Positions 44,965-56,430 of a stretch of DNA of 64,000 bases are shown piece after piece. Under the pieces are notes generated by a model. The model ran no database searches. It was not told where the DNA came from and saw only the letters and a program-made list of their open reading frames with translations. Both the position numbers and the translations under genes were made by a program. Position 1 is the first letter of the stretch. The number at the start of each line of letters is the position of its first letter. The DNA comes from Lentinula raphanica (lineage: Eukaryota; Basidiomycota; Agaricomycetes; Agaricales; Omphalotaceae): NCBI GenBank assembly GCA_027919835.1, contig JANVFP010000009.1, forward strand, positions 1,116,001 through 1,180,000, read 5' to 3'.

Positions 44965-45250
44965 GTTACGCATGTTGACCTTTCTTCTATTTTCTTCTTC
45001 GTTGATTTTTCGGCGTCACTGCTCGAGAAAACCTGATCAGGTTCTACTAGTGTGGAGACTCTTCAAAGTAGGTGAGCGGTTTAAGTACTTCTTATTCTTG
45101 TTGAACATTTCGAACCTTTTGAGGGTCTCCCGATGCTGTAGCAGAGAGTACTTGAGCGATAGAGCTTAGAGTCTCAAGGTTGCAGGAGGAGATAATACAC
45201 ACCGTTGGGATCTACAGCCGTGGCCCATGAGACGTTGAGAAGAGGGGTGT
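44965..45250 (-). pseudogene. Remnant of the DBP3 5' end
   Basis: Aligns with 40130-40400: 'aacctgatcaggttctac', 'ggtgagcggttta', 'accgttgggatctacagcc' and 'aagcgcccacg' are shared. The position of the DBP3 start codon reads ACG instead of ATG (plus strand cgt at 45219-45221). Everything downstream of the first lysine-rich exons is missing. Confidence 0.75.
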
Positions 45251-45688
45251 AAGCGCCCACGTTGCAGCGGAACGGGCGTCTGACGTCTACGGGTCTTTTT
45301 GGATTCCGAACTTTTTTCCTCCACCGTCACTATAATCGCTCTGTCCTCTCTTGTGCTCTCTACACTACGTCCGTGTCAGACCGTCATGATACCTCTTATG
45401 TATGCTGCCTCACTCTGCAGAATTTTGCCCTCAATATCAGCTTAGATATTCGTTCTATGCGATCAGAAAACAAGTCACATAGACATAAGGTACGAGCTTG
45501 ACGGTACAAAAATTCCTCGTCCCAGCCAATCCAAATGACCTGATTGACCAGGCTTACGTCCGGTGAGCGGCTAGACCAGAACTTGATAAATTATTCAACG
45601 AACGCGTTTACTCTTCGTTGAACTACCAGATTGGCTAGCGAGGCTATTGATAAATATTTCGTTTACTCTCGAGCTCGTGACAAACCTG

Positions 45689-46914
45689 TCATTCTGGATC
45701 CACCGCCGCTTTTCCTTTCCCTTTGTTTTTCTTTGTGGTTGACCCGGTGAAGTCCTCCCCATCAGGTCTTGGCCGCTTCTTAGCAGACTACTCAGAATGT
45801 GCGATTGTGAGTGTCAATACATCATCTCATGGAAAGAGTCATACCGTGTGGCTAGTAGGCTTTTCCGGAGGTTGTGCAAAATAGAGATTCGGGCTTCTGA
45901 ACGCAGCCTCTAAGTAATCCCTGCATTCTTTCAGTGCATCTTCTCCTTCCGGCTTTTTCATAACTTCGATCGGTCGGTCGAGAACATTGACAAAATAGCC
46001 TGAATAGGGTATCTTATCTTCAACCAAATAGCGCCGTTTCAATGAACCAGTAGGACCATTGCCCTGTTGGCATTCTGTAGGACATGGATCCGCTTTGCCT
46101 ATATAGGACTCTCGGTTGGGATCGAACCGGTCCTGATTCAGGAAGACCCTGTATTGGAAACCGTACGTTTGCGGGTACACAGCATAAAGGTCGAAGGACG
46201 TTGTAAAGTGAACAAAGTAAGGCACTTTGGGAGTAACTTGGAACGCCTGGAGTAATAGCAAGATCGTGGATCGTCCATATGGTGCAGCTGAGCGACTCAG
46301 AAGCTCTCCCCCTGGCTCTTTGCGTACTCTTGGAAAGCCTTCAGTCAGTCCTAGTATGTTCCCTATGTCCGGTTCTATGAGGATAATTTCGAAGATTGGT
46401 ACTCCTTTGGGGATTTTCTCCGCAGACACGGGCTGGATACCACTGTCCGTGACCTCGAATGTGTGGAAACTGGTGAATTTCTCCTGATATTGGAGAGGTG
46501 AGTGATGATTCTCAACAACAAGCAAGTGACATACGACAATATCCTCTACGCTCCCCTAATTATTGAATCGTTCCCCAGCAGAAAGATGGAAAAAAGCTGA
46601 TGGTTAGCGAGCAGATCCTTGAAACTGATTGCTTCATAGGAGTATGCAGCACACACCTTCGTAACGGGAGCCTGAGGCTGATCCCGCGAGGAAGAAGCTA
46701 CGTCTGGGGCGGGCGTGGAATTGGAAGCCGAACTGGAACTGGAACCAGCAGGTGCAGGATTGGCGGTTGCAAGATTAGCTGGCCCAGGATTGGCAGCAGG
46801 GGCGGGAAGTTTGGGTACGAGAGTGGCAAGTTTGCGATCAGCGGGTGCAGGATGGGCAACGCCGACAACAACGAGACCGAGCAGAACATAGGCACTGGCC
46901 ATGATAAAGCGCAT
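45689..46914 (-). CDS. Secreted hypothetical protein S2, four exons (338 aa)
   Basis: Exons 46914-46657, 46555-46535 (21-nt microexon, GSVEDIV), 46483-45845 and 45787-45689, all phase 0. Signal peptide MRFIMASAYVLLGLVVVGVA, followed by a longer Ala/Pro/Ser-rich linker than in S1. The globular domain includes FHTFEVTDSG, GKADPCPTEC and LKECRDYLEAAF. Lysine-rich tail SAKKRPRPDG...KKNKGKGKAA. The upstream sequences of S1 and S2 are also homologous ('actttgccagcaaagtagtacgtga' at about 43727 and 47039), so both may share regulation. Function unknown. Confidence 0.75.
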
Positions 46915-47499
46915 TATTGAAAAACTGAACGAGTCAGATATTGAAACAGTCAATTTCTAGCAAGTGATGTGGAGTTGAGACGAACGTCACCAAAAAGTTA
47001 TCGTCGATTGCGGACGGTCAAGGGGCTTGAAAGTACAACTTTGCCAGCAAAGTAGTACGTGAGAGATGGGGGATTTGGTTTAACCAGAAACTGGATTTGA
47101 CGCACTGTCCTGTGTTGGGTTTAAAATTACAGAGGTTTATAGCGCACATCGCCTCACGCCACGCATCAGAACAGAGATTGTTGCTATATACTTATCGATT
47201 TTATTTCAAGAGTCTGCAAGTGGCATTTCAACATTTCCTTTTGAGCTTTGTCCAACTTGTGATCTCGAACGTTGAGCGACGAAATGTCAGCTTTAAAAAT
47301 CTACGGCTTACGCACTGGGTTAGCCTGCTACCTATCGTGGACCGAGTCATGCTCGCGCGACGCGAAGCTATATTATTGTCTATGTGGTCCCACCTGAAAA
47401 TCGAAAGTATGAATACTTATGTGAATGGTAGGGACAACGAAAGCACCCACCGGCGGCGGGTATCGCGCGGACGCGTGTTGAACGTTGAATATTAATATT

Positions 47500-48108
47500 C
47501 AACTCAAGTGTCCGTAAAGTCGCGAAGTTCAAATGCAACGAAGCTCAAATATATCTCTCTTGACTCGAGGCTACTCGAGGCCATTGAAAACACTTGAAAC
47601 GATATTGATTCAAACAGGGCGGCTCAATTTCGCGAACCGCCGCTGGTACTTCAGCTTCTCCACAGATTACTATTAGTGTCCTTCAGTGTCGACGTCCAGG
47701 CTCTGAAATTTTCAAGCCTGAACAAAAACCCGTTTCTAGTCGATCTATACTCAGTTCAACACTGGAGGTGTAAAAACCGAGGACGCACCTGTCATAAATC
47801 AACCGAAGTTCCCGTTCCATGAAATTCCCTCACCATCACCATGATACCTGTTCAAGTTTCCATTACCAAGAGTCTAAAGACGATAAGAGCGTTAATTAGG
47901 ATTGTAAAATACAGAACTGATTGAGAGATAATAGATAACAGCAGACAGAGTGTAAGTAATGGTCGGTCGATGAAGTAATGACATGTTCATGTTGTGCCCC
48001 AGTGTAATGCGTCGAGAACTCAGTAACAACAACAACAACGGATTCTATCCTATCCTACAAATCTCTGCAGAGATTCATTTCACGCGTTGAGTCATCGCGT
48101 GTCCATGA
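47500..48108. other. No gene seen
   Basis: Intergenic, between the S2 promoter region and the 3' end of the oxysterol-binding gene. No spliceable frame or repeat noted. Confidence 0.4.
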
Positions 48109-49882
48109 TCAGGTCGTGTTTTCTTCGAGTTGGGTGATAGATCCAAAGATCCACTCCCTAACGGCGATCGTGGCTTCCTTTGGATCTTGTGGTATCCTGC
48201 GTATTCCGAAAGACAAGACAAAAAAGACAAAAAAGACGTTGAAGACGTTCATGAGCACAACAGGAGGCGAAAGATCATCCAAATGGGTAACGACGCACTG
48301 TATCTTCGGTACCCATCTACCATCCTTTTGGACAAAGAAACGCGGCACATGTGCTTTCCCACTCTCCTCGAGCTTCTTCCGTGACTCCCGTTGTGCGTCT
48401 TCCACCTTAGTCTTGGCGTCAGTCGCTGCCTCCATGTCCTTGTCGAGGATGGCTTGCGTTAGTTGACTCCATAATCTAAACGTGCATAGTATCGGTCAAA
48501 TTGAGTGACTAGTGTTATGATGGAGTAAGAGTAAGAACGCACCTCCGCGACTCATTTGGCTCTTGAAGATCTTCAGGTGGAACCCATTTCGGTGACACAC
48601 TCTGCCCATCTTTCACCGCGTCGAATATTACTCGCTTGGCACCAGTCTACGACGTGAAAGTTACTCGAAGAATCCTTGAAAATAGACAAACCTCCGCTCA
48701 CCTTCGTGTTTTTGTAATCCATAACATGACTCCACCGGCCTGACACTTCTCCGACGTCGCTGGTGTTGTGTCGGATCCGCCCAGATATCGCGTTGTATGT
48801 ACCTGAGAAGAATCCCTGTGCGCCGTAGTCGCGTGAGCCGGACTGACCGAGCTTTTACACACAAGAAAGCTCCGGAGACTACGCACCTTGGTCTTGAACT
48901 CTAGATCGCAGTTGATGCCATTCTTCTCATTCTTGGCTATGCACGTATCGCCCAGCTCGAGCACCATCTTGCCGAATAATATTCCTCGGGCGTACATATT
49001 TGGCATTGTGATAACATACTCTGCGCAAAGTTCTGTTTCAAGTCCGAGATGAAACGCAGCATCAGTACGTACCTCCGTCTTCCGGTTTACCGAGAAGCGT
49101 GACTCTGTTCTCGCCTTCCATCGTGGTGCTCACACTATTACCGAGGAACTTTGACTTTGGCCGTAACTCTCCAAGGATCATGACGCGGTTTTCAGGAGAG
49201 ATATAGAAGAAAGCAGATACGGGTGGATGATGAGAAACCTGTTCTGCGATGTAGAATCCTTGTGTGTTGTTTGGATAGTTATACTGGCAGCGGAAAAACT
49301 CTCCAAGGACAGGGTTGTAAGGTTTCTTGACACCTTTTGGCTTGATGTGCCAGCCCGCGAGGTAGTACTGGAGGACACGAATAAATCTTTCCTCGGGATC
49401 TTCGCATTCTTCGGCACTGTTTGAGATGAGAGCGGACGACACTGTAAGAGAAAGAACGTTCATGAAATGGACGGAAGACGCACCCAAATATGAGGTCCGG
49501 ATGCGACATAAAGTCTGTAATTCTCTCAAGCATACTCCTTGGTTCTAGCACGAAAGTTGGGAAAGTGACACGAGAAAGATCCATTCCAACTCTAGAGAGT
49601 GACGATTAACACAAAGCCCGATAGTCAGAGTGTCGACAACTCACCTAAGCTGAGAGATCAGCGATGAAATGATGCTTCCCTCATTCTCATCACTGTCACC
49701 GTAAAAATCAGTCTTTGAGAGAAACATTGGCTTTGTGTAGATATTGAGACGAACAGGATCGAAGTATCATCAGGCTCAGTATCCGAAGGAGCCCTATCGT
49801 CTTCCGATGAGCCTCGAGGCTTTGCGTTGTTGCCTGCAACATTTCGGAAATGAGAGCCGGCTTGACTGAAGAGACCCATCAT
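48109..49882 (-). CDS. Oxysterol-binding protein, short (Kes1/Osh4-like), multi-exon
   Basis: Starts MMGLFSQAGSHFRNVAG. After short exons comes SSLISQLR-VGMDLSRVTF, then FPTFVLEPRSMLERITDF, KPYNPVLGEFFRC and the signature EQVSHHPPVSAF, all diagnostic of the ORP sterol/lipid-transfer domain. Downstream exons give GRIRH/IGKMVLELGD-type segments, MEAATDAKTKVEDAQRESRK and the last exon IPQDPKEATIAVREWIFGS. No PH domain or ankyrin repeats, so it is the short cytosolic type that exchanges sterol and PI4P between membranes. Several splice joins were verified (for example 'agatacagtgcgtcg...atacgcag' near the end); a few internal ones remain approximate. Truncated copy at 44.2-44.9 kb. Confidence 0.88.
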
Positions 49883-50239
49883 GGCAGAAATATGGCAAGC
49901 ACGAGGTCGACAAGGCTGGTTGTGGCGCTGAGGATGTTGAGTTCTGTAGTTGTTGAGTGTTGAGGAGTGAAGAAAGAGATAGATGATGGAAGGAGTGGTG
50001 AAAGATATATCGATGGGTTGGATGATGACGGAGTGAAAGGTCAGACAGGGGATTTAGCCAATTCTGCCTTTTTAGCCAAAGCGGCTGATGTCATTACGGC
50101 TGCCTTTGACTCAGGAGCTGTTATCTTCCTTTCCGCTGGCTTACGGCGTATAGCTTAGAGTACAACATACACAATGAACAAAACAAAAAAGGTGTGCAAA
50201 ACGTAATCAGTTGCCCGATAGTTCAATTATTCAACCCAT

Positions 50240-50560
50240 TGAGTTCGCCTTTTGTTTTCTGCCAGAAGAATCGATTTTGCCTTGTCCAACTTTTTGCTTC
50301 TCGTATATCGTAGGCTCCCACCAGAATTACCAGATTCTTTGGTGGTATTCAGCCTACGAATGGGCAAGAGAGTATGGTACCCTGACCGTTTCAGAACACT
50401 CGCCAAAAACAGACCTATCCCGGTGAATTCTGGAGATTTCCCAGACGCTCGGTTCCCCAAAGTCCACGAGCCTCACTTCACCATCTTCACCAATAGGCAC
50501 GCTATCAGCACTACTACAGTTGCCTGATAGTTATGGTGAAATCGAGCCGGATCATCCCAA
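50240..50560 (-). pseudogene. Fragment of a kinase-like gene (third family member)
   Basis: On the minus strand one frame reads GEVRLVDFGEPSVWEISRI, corresponding to GKARLLDLGEPSVWQVIRV in the gene at 51200-52536. A following stretch resembles the last-exon start of the gene at 52918 ('aatacca...ctggta...tgtgggag'). Frames do not connect and the N-terminal half is missing or unrecognisable. Read as a decayed paralogue that keeps a classical DFG. Confidence 0.5.
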
Positions 50561-51199
50561 GTCAGAGTCGCAAGAACGGTAGTCGTTAATAGCAAGACAT
50601 TGCAACCAGCGCAATCATCACTCTCAAGCAAAGGCTGCAAGCCGCCACTGGTGAGCAATTCCGAATTACCTGTGTGGTCTCAAGATCTTCCAAATGCTGG
50701 CGGGGCCCTCTCAATGTCATCAAGTAGTAAGGCAAGCTCAAAAACCCTGTAATGAATCAAAGGCCAGGTCAGTCGTCAGCCCTCAGGGATGCAAGGACTC
50801 GATATGTGGCTCCGTCCATAGATGTGGGTGCACCAGGGAATAGGGTACGAACGGTTTTTCTCTGGTGAGTCGCTGTTTTCGTTGTAGAGTATATTTTTTG
50901 CTCGTTGAGCAATCTTCTGTCGAGACGATCGGTGAAGCTCAAACTCAAGGGTTTACATCGTAGCATTGAACCGATACTGCTTCAGAGTCTTCTTTCTACT
51001 TGGTGGTCTTCCATGGGCCATAAACTTCATCGTCTATTACGACTACGACGGCACCTCCAAGGTTCCACGCTCCAATCCAAAGACATTGACTTTATAGTAT
51101 TGCCAACCGCTACGCACGAACCGGGCACGAACTTCACATATACAGTGGAACGACGAACAGAGCCAGATACGGTGTACTACGGAATAGAAATTCATATTT

Positions 51200-52536
51200 T
51201 CAATTTCTCCTGTTGTTGCCAGGTAGTAACTTCCGCCAGAAGCCTGTTCCACTATTCGAGCTACTAGTACCCTTGCTTTTAGCCCTCCTCGAGCTTTCAG
51301 CATCAGTACGCGAGCTTCCAGCACTCCTCGAGTTATCCTCAGGTTTGCTTTCGGCAGTTCTCTGATTTCTCCACTGATACTCAGCAGGAATTTCAATCCC
51401 TGCTGCATTGTATACGTCCTCCCACAAGAAATACCAGCGCATTTGTTGATATTCGTGCTATAACATGAAGCAAGACATGTTAGCAGATGCCAAAGTGGTG
51501 ACAATGGTCTGCACACTCACAAATTCAGATTTGCTCGGAACTCTGATGACTTGCCAAACGCTCGGTTCGCCTAGGTCCAGCAATCGCGCTTTTCCATATT
51601 TATCAAAGACCACATTCCCAGATGTTGTATCACTGATGTTGAAGCAACATTCATGAGCACTGTTTGCAAAGAGGAAAAACTGAGAAGAAAAGAACATACC
51701 CGTGAAGAGCTCCGTAGTCGACTAGATTCCTGTACGTCTCTTCTTCGATCTGTGAACCGAGGTGATTTATGTGTCGCAACTTCGTATTATAGTCCACTTT
51801 CTTGTCCCAAAGTTTGGATTCTCTGGACTCCCAAACTGTATCTCCCTCGACTCTCTCCATCATGATCACACCAACAGGTTCCTGTTCACCGGGTATGTGT
51901 GTGTACCCACTCTTTACCCATCGTTGGAATCTCTTCATCGCTGCCACTTCACACGCGGAAAAATGGTCGATCTTGACGAGTTTTACAACGACATTATTGT
52001 TCTCCGTCAACGTGAAAATGCCTAGATTGTGTTTTCCTTTAACCTTGTTCTTGAAACGTTTTCGATTGGCTATCTCATTCGTCAAGTCATGCTCTGATAT
52101 AAACTTCTGGTGAAAACTTTTCAACATCAAGAGCACCATAGGTAGACATACCCAGAAAAACTCGACCATTGGGATCATATCCCTCGCAATTATCCCACAC
52201 AATCCAGTTTTGGCTCTGTCACAAATAACATGAAACTCAGATACAAATCATTGGAGCTTCTGGGACAGAAAATACCTGGAGTTGTCTATACCACTCATCT
52301 TCCCATGCTTGATTATGGGCTGAATCTGTGGGGTTTCGTTTGCTCAGACTTGAAATCGTCGAGTTCGCAGAATCAACTTGGCCCTGGGTCGAAATTGACA
52401 CGTCAAACCACGTCGCGTCACTCGGAAATTGGTTCGTCCGCTCTAGGGGTATGGCTGCAACACCAGTAATACTAGGTAGAGAAGTGCATAACATGGCCGC
52501 AGCAATTGGCACCCGCCAGTTCGAAAAGTGAAGCAT
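51200..52536 (-). CDS. Secreted protein-kinase-like protein K1, multi-exon
   Basis: N-terminal signal peptide (MLHFSNWRVPIAAAMLCTSL, start chosen by alignment with K2), then DEWYRQLQ-SQNWIVWDNCEGYD. Kinase-like core: VVVKLVKI (Lys), CEVAAMKRF (helix-C Glu), EPVGVIMMERVEG (hinge), GALHGD-TTSGNVVF after splicing an intron within HG|D (catalytic Asp and Asn), and ARLLDLGEP (DLG in place of DFG). C-terminal WYFLWEDVYNAAGIEIPAEY and a basic, Ser-rich tail ending LLPGNNRRN. So an extracellular or secretory-pathway kinase or phosphotransferase fold is suggested; substrate unknown. Exact internal exon ends are approximate. Confidence 0.65.
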
Positions 52537-52890
52537 GGGTCGGACGTTCGAGTTCCTCAAACTTTGGGAAGATGTTTGGTGAAGCTAGTTTTCAAGGGTA
52601 AAAGACGCAAGAAGGTGGAATATGGCCCGAGAAATCACAGTTGCTGGTATCCTGGAGCCGCAGCGTGAGATTGGCTGTTTGGAGGAGACTGAAGTCGGGA
52701 TGTACAACGTGAGCATTCACTGGCATAGCCCGACGGCCCACGGGTAATGACATTGATACAAGTTGGATTTGCGAGAGGTCACCGGCCGGTCATGTCACTA
52801 TCGAAGGTTGAACGTTGAACGTTGGACCCTTTGATTGGCCAGCGCAGATCGGACAGAGCAAGATATAAGTTATGCTCTACGGAATAGAAC

Positions 52891-52910
52891 TAGTAGTAGT
52901 AGTAGTAGTA
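52891..52910. repeat. TAG/AGT trinucleotide microsatellite
   Basis: About seven tandem TAG units just downstream of the K2 stop codon. Confidence 0.9.
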
Positions 52911-52917
52911 CATCTTT

Positions 52918-54281
52918 TCAATTTTTCCTGTGTTTGCTAGGCAGTAACTTTCGCCAGAACCTTGTTTTTTCACCGTTCCTTTCAACATCCTTCGAACTTT
53001 GAGCCTTTTTCGAGTTACTCGAGATTCCAGCCGCGTCATTCCTCGGATTATCCTCAGGCCTGCTTCCAACAATCTTCTGATTTCTCCACTGATACTTAGC
53101 AGGGATTTCAATCCCTGCTTTCATATATATATACTCCCACAATAAATACCAGCGTTTCCAGTGGTATTTAGCCTATATCATCATGCAAGACATGTTACTA
53201 CTGCAGACTATGGTGAAACTTGTGTGAATACTCACGAAATCCTCTTTTGTCGGTAAGTGGATGATTTCAACCGTTGGCCAGACACCCGGGTGACCAAGGT
53301 CCACAAAGGTCACTGTCACTGTTCCGTCAACTTCAGTGATAAGAACATTAGAGGGGCCTATGTCACTTTTAAAGAAGCTCATCAGCATTGTGTTATGCAA
53401 GGAACAAGCTACAAAGAGAAGAACACAAACGAAGACTTTTCTGAGGCGGATAACAGACTCGTAGATTAAGTCTAAAAGCTTTTCACTGATGTCGTCCAAA
53501 TATTCCTTCTTCACATGAGCAGGCTGCCCCGTCCGCCATGTCACTGTGTTCAAGATTGTGACTCCCTTGACATAGTCCATAACGATTACGCCAACAGGCT
53601 CTTGTTTGTCAGGTAAATCCACAAAGCCAGCGTCCACCCACCGACCAAATGCCTTCAGCGCGTTTACTTCGCATGCCGCACTTCGGGCCCAATAAGGGTT
53701 GTCAGCAGTCGCTGGTGAAATGTTGACGAGTTTCACGATTTTGGTTTCTCTGGTATATTTATAATCGTGCACAAGGAAGACACCTTCGTTGTGATTTCCT
53801 GATACCTTCAACTCTATTCTATTCTTGATCGCGGTTGTTAGATCAGTTTCTGAAATCACTTGTAAATACTCTGAGATTCCATAGAATAATGGCATAGATG
53901 TACATACTCATGAAGATTTTCTGGTTTGTATCATATCCATCGCAGTGAAATCCTTCATTGTATTGGATCCAAGTTTGACTCTGTCGTAAATATCAATCTC
54001 AACTTTCTCCGAGTCAAAACTAATGGGGCAGGGTGTACCTGGAGTTGACCATAATACTCTGCAGCGAATGCTTCGCGAGCTTCCTTATCTGCGTCTGAGT
54101 CTCGCTTGCTCAGGCTCGAGAGCGTCGCATTCGGGCAGCTGGGCTGGGCCATCGACACATCAGCAGATGGTGACGTGTCTGGAGACTGGTTTGTTCCGAC
54201 GTTGTTGGATATCGCTGTAACAACAAATAGAGAAGTAGCGAAGGCGATGGTCAACCACTTTGTGGAGTGATGAAGCACCAT
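52918..54281 (-). CDS. Secreted protein-kinase-like protein K2, multi-exon
   Basis: Signal peptide MVLHHSTKWLTIAFATSLFV, then AEYYGQLQ-SQTWIQYNE...CDGYDTN as in K1. Core: TKIVKLVNI, CEVNALKAFGRWVDAG, EPVGVIVMDYVKG, SDIGPSNVLI (Asp and Asn present) and VTFVDLGHPGVW (DLG). The His-Gly that precedes the catalytic Asp in K1 could not be recovered: the exon before reads ESVIRLRK and the splice phase does not fit cleanly. The C-terminal exon YLLWEYIYMKAGIEIPAKY...FWRKLLPSKHRKN matches K1. Tandem neighbour of K1, same strand. It may be a pseudokinase or slightly damaged. Confidence 0.6.
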
Positions 54282-54429
54282 AGCGAAAGTGAGGCAGCTC
54301 GAACTTCGAGGAATAGGTGCGTGAGTTTGAGATAATATGTAGATGGAAGAAAAAGGCGAAGTCTGACCTGCAGAGATCCTCAAGGTTGAGAACAGAATTG
54401 CACTGCCTTGGGATAGATGTGTTCCGACA

Positions 54430-56430
54430 GAGGGAATAGAATGCTATATATTCATCATCTCGCTAGGCGTTGGAGGAAGATCTAAATCAAAGAGTTGGTA
54501 AGAAATAAGAGGTGTTTGGGCTAGGCTTGGACTGATGCGTCGGTGGACAAACATGCACACTATTATTACAAGCAGATAAAAGAGTCATACGGTCATGCGC
54601 TCCGGGGAGACAGTATGTGGCTAGTGGACGCACAAAACCGGTTTTCAGTCTGTACGCTGTACAGCGACATCAAGGTGCAAAGGTGTTACGCGCTCGTTAG
54701 CGCCCAAACATAATCATCTTGAGCCCGTCTTGAGCCTTCGAACCGAAGTTGATGAGTCCACAATCACTTCATTCATGTAATATAGACGATAGCACCAAGG
54801 AGCTTATATTGACCTCTTCTGAGTGTACAAGGTGAAAGTTGCACAAGGAAACGAAGTTGAACCCAAGAATCCAGAAATAGGACTCCCTGAGTTTCCCGCT
54901 TCACTGTGACTTCGCCCAGACCTAGAGAATTCATTTCCAACAATCAAGCTGAAGGCAATCAAAGCCTCAAATTTGAGCTCAATGCATTTGGATTCTTTCG
55001 CCTGCTGCCGAAGCCCATATATTTCTAAGTGACCTATTTCAAGAAAAACCCACTCACGATCTTGGTGAAAATCACGACTTGCGAGTCAGGCGGTGTAGGA
55101 ATCAGGGTACAAAGGGATGCCGTATCTGAGAGAAGAAGAGAGAAGCAACGGGGATGTCAGAGAAAGAAGCAGAAAAAACATCAACAAATCTGCATCCGAT
55201 TCTCCCCCTCATCTCTATCCCGCTTCACACAATTGCAATAATTGTTCAAATTACGAGTCCCGCTAGTGCCACTTGACTTGAGTCTTGGAGTATTCATTTC
55301 GATATCCGACTAGAAAAGGATAGAGTCAGACGTGGGGCTATGAAGTTCGGTAGCTGGTGTGTTTGCGGAACCTGGAAGTTGCTGAACGAGTTGTGTATCT
55401 GATTTGAGAGATAAGAGATGAAGACGGAAAGGCACGAAAGCAAGCATACCATGTGCCTGCCCTTCTTCCTGTAATAATCACGAAACCACATCTTCTCCCC
55501 GGACCCCTATCCTCTTCCCTCATTTTCGCTTGCCCTTTCCTATCTTGCCACTGCGCGGTGCAGACGCATGACTTCAGACATAGATGGGATATGTCAAGCC
55601 CACGAATACACGGTTGACATGGACTTGCAGCGTGAGCGTGCGTACAGAAGGTGTCGCGTTCGGAGTGAATCTATAATAGATCGATATACCAAATTAGGTG
55701 TATCGCCACTGTGGAAGGTAGTGAGGCTTTGCATTTGATGATGCGGAACACACAAGCGACGCGCTATTGAAGAGGATACAGAAATCAAAGATTGAGTTTT
55801 CGAAGAATAAGTGACAAGCTAAAGCAAAGTGCTCGGGAGAAAAAAGGAGAAAAGCAGCCACTGGAAACTTTCCCACGGTCAACAACTCTCTTCGATTCAA
55901 CAACATCCATGAACGGTCGTCGGAAAAACATTGGACATCCACACAAGATTTTCATCATTCATGCGTGCTATGTAAGACCAAGTGACGACGAGATTTTTCA
56001 TTTATCCTCAAATACATGGTCATACATCTTTGCTCTTCCTACAAGTGATTCAATGTGTTTGAGAAACTACATGCTCATTTCGGTACGCTGGAGCAAGGAA
56101 GATAATATTCTTCTCCGCCTCAGGCTCCATTACTCCCATTCTCCTTTTGCGATCTGATCCCAACTCAATCTTTCTTGATTCCTTGACCTAGAAGGCTGGG
56201 TGCAGGAAGGTGTGGCTCGTTGTATTTATATCCTTCTCAATTCACACTGTCACTCCAGGCTAGAAAATTTTCTAGTACGCCGCGCCATCATGATATTCCT
56301 TTCTCCAAACTGGTGACAAGAAATTGTCAATTTTTCTCACTGCTTTTAGATCACGATTCATATATAATGTCAGGCGGACAATGTTTGTTTTTGACATCTC
56401 GAGTGTTTCCACTGGGCTCTCTCACTCAAA
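54430..56430. other. No gene supported
   Basis: About 2 kb with only short frames (for example 55029-55241, 55792-56157). No motif, no convincing intron/exon chain. The 3' part presumably includes the P450 promoter (TTGTATTTATATCC at about 56220). Confidence 0.35.

Noticed and set aside
54982..56157. Possible genes in 55-56.2 kb
   Set aside because: Short frames only, without consistent exon chains or homology.
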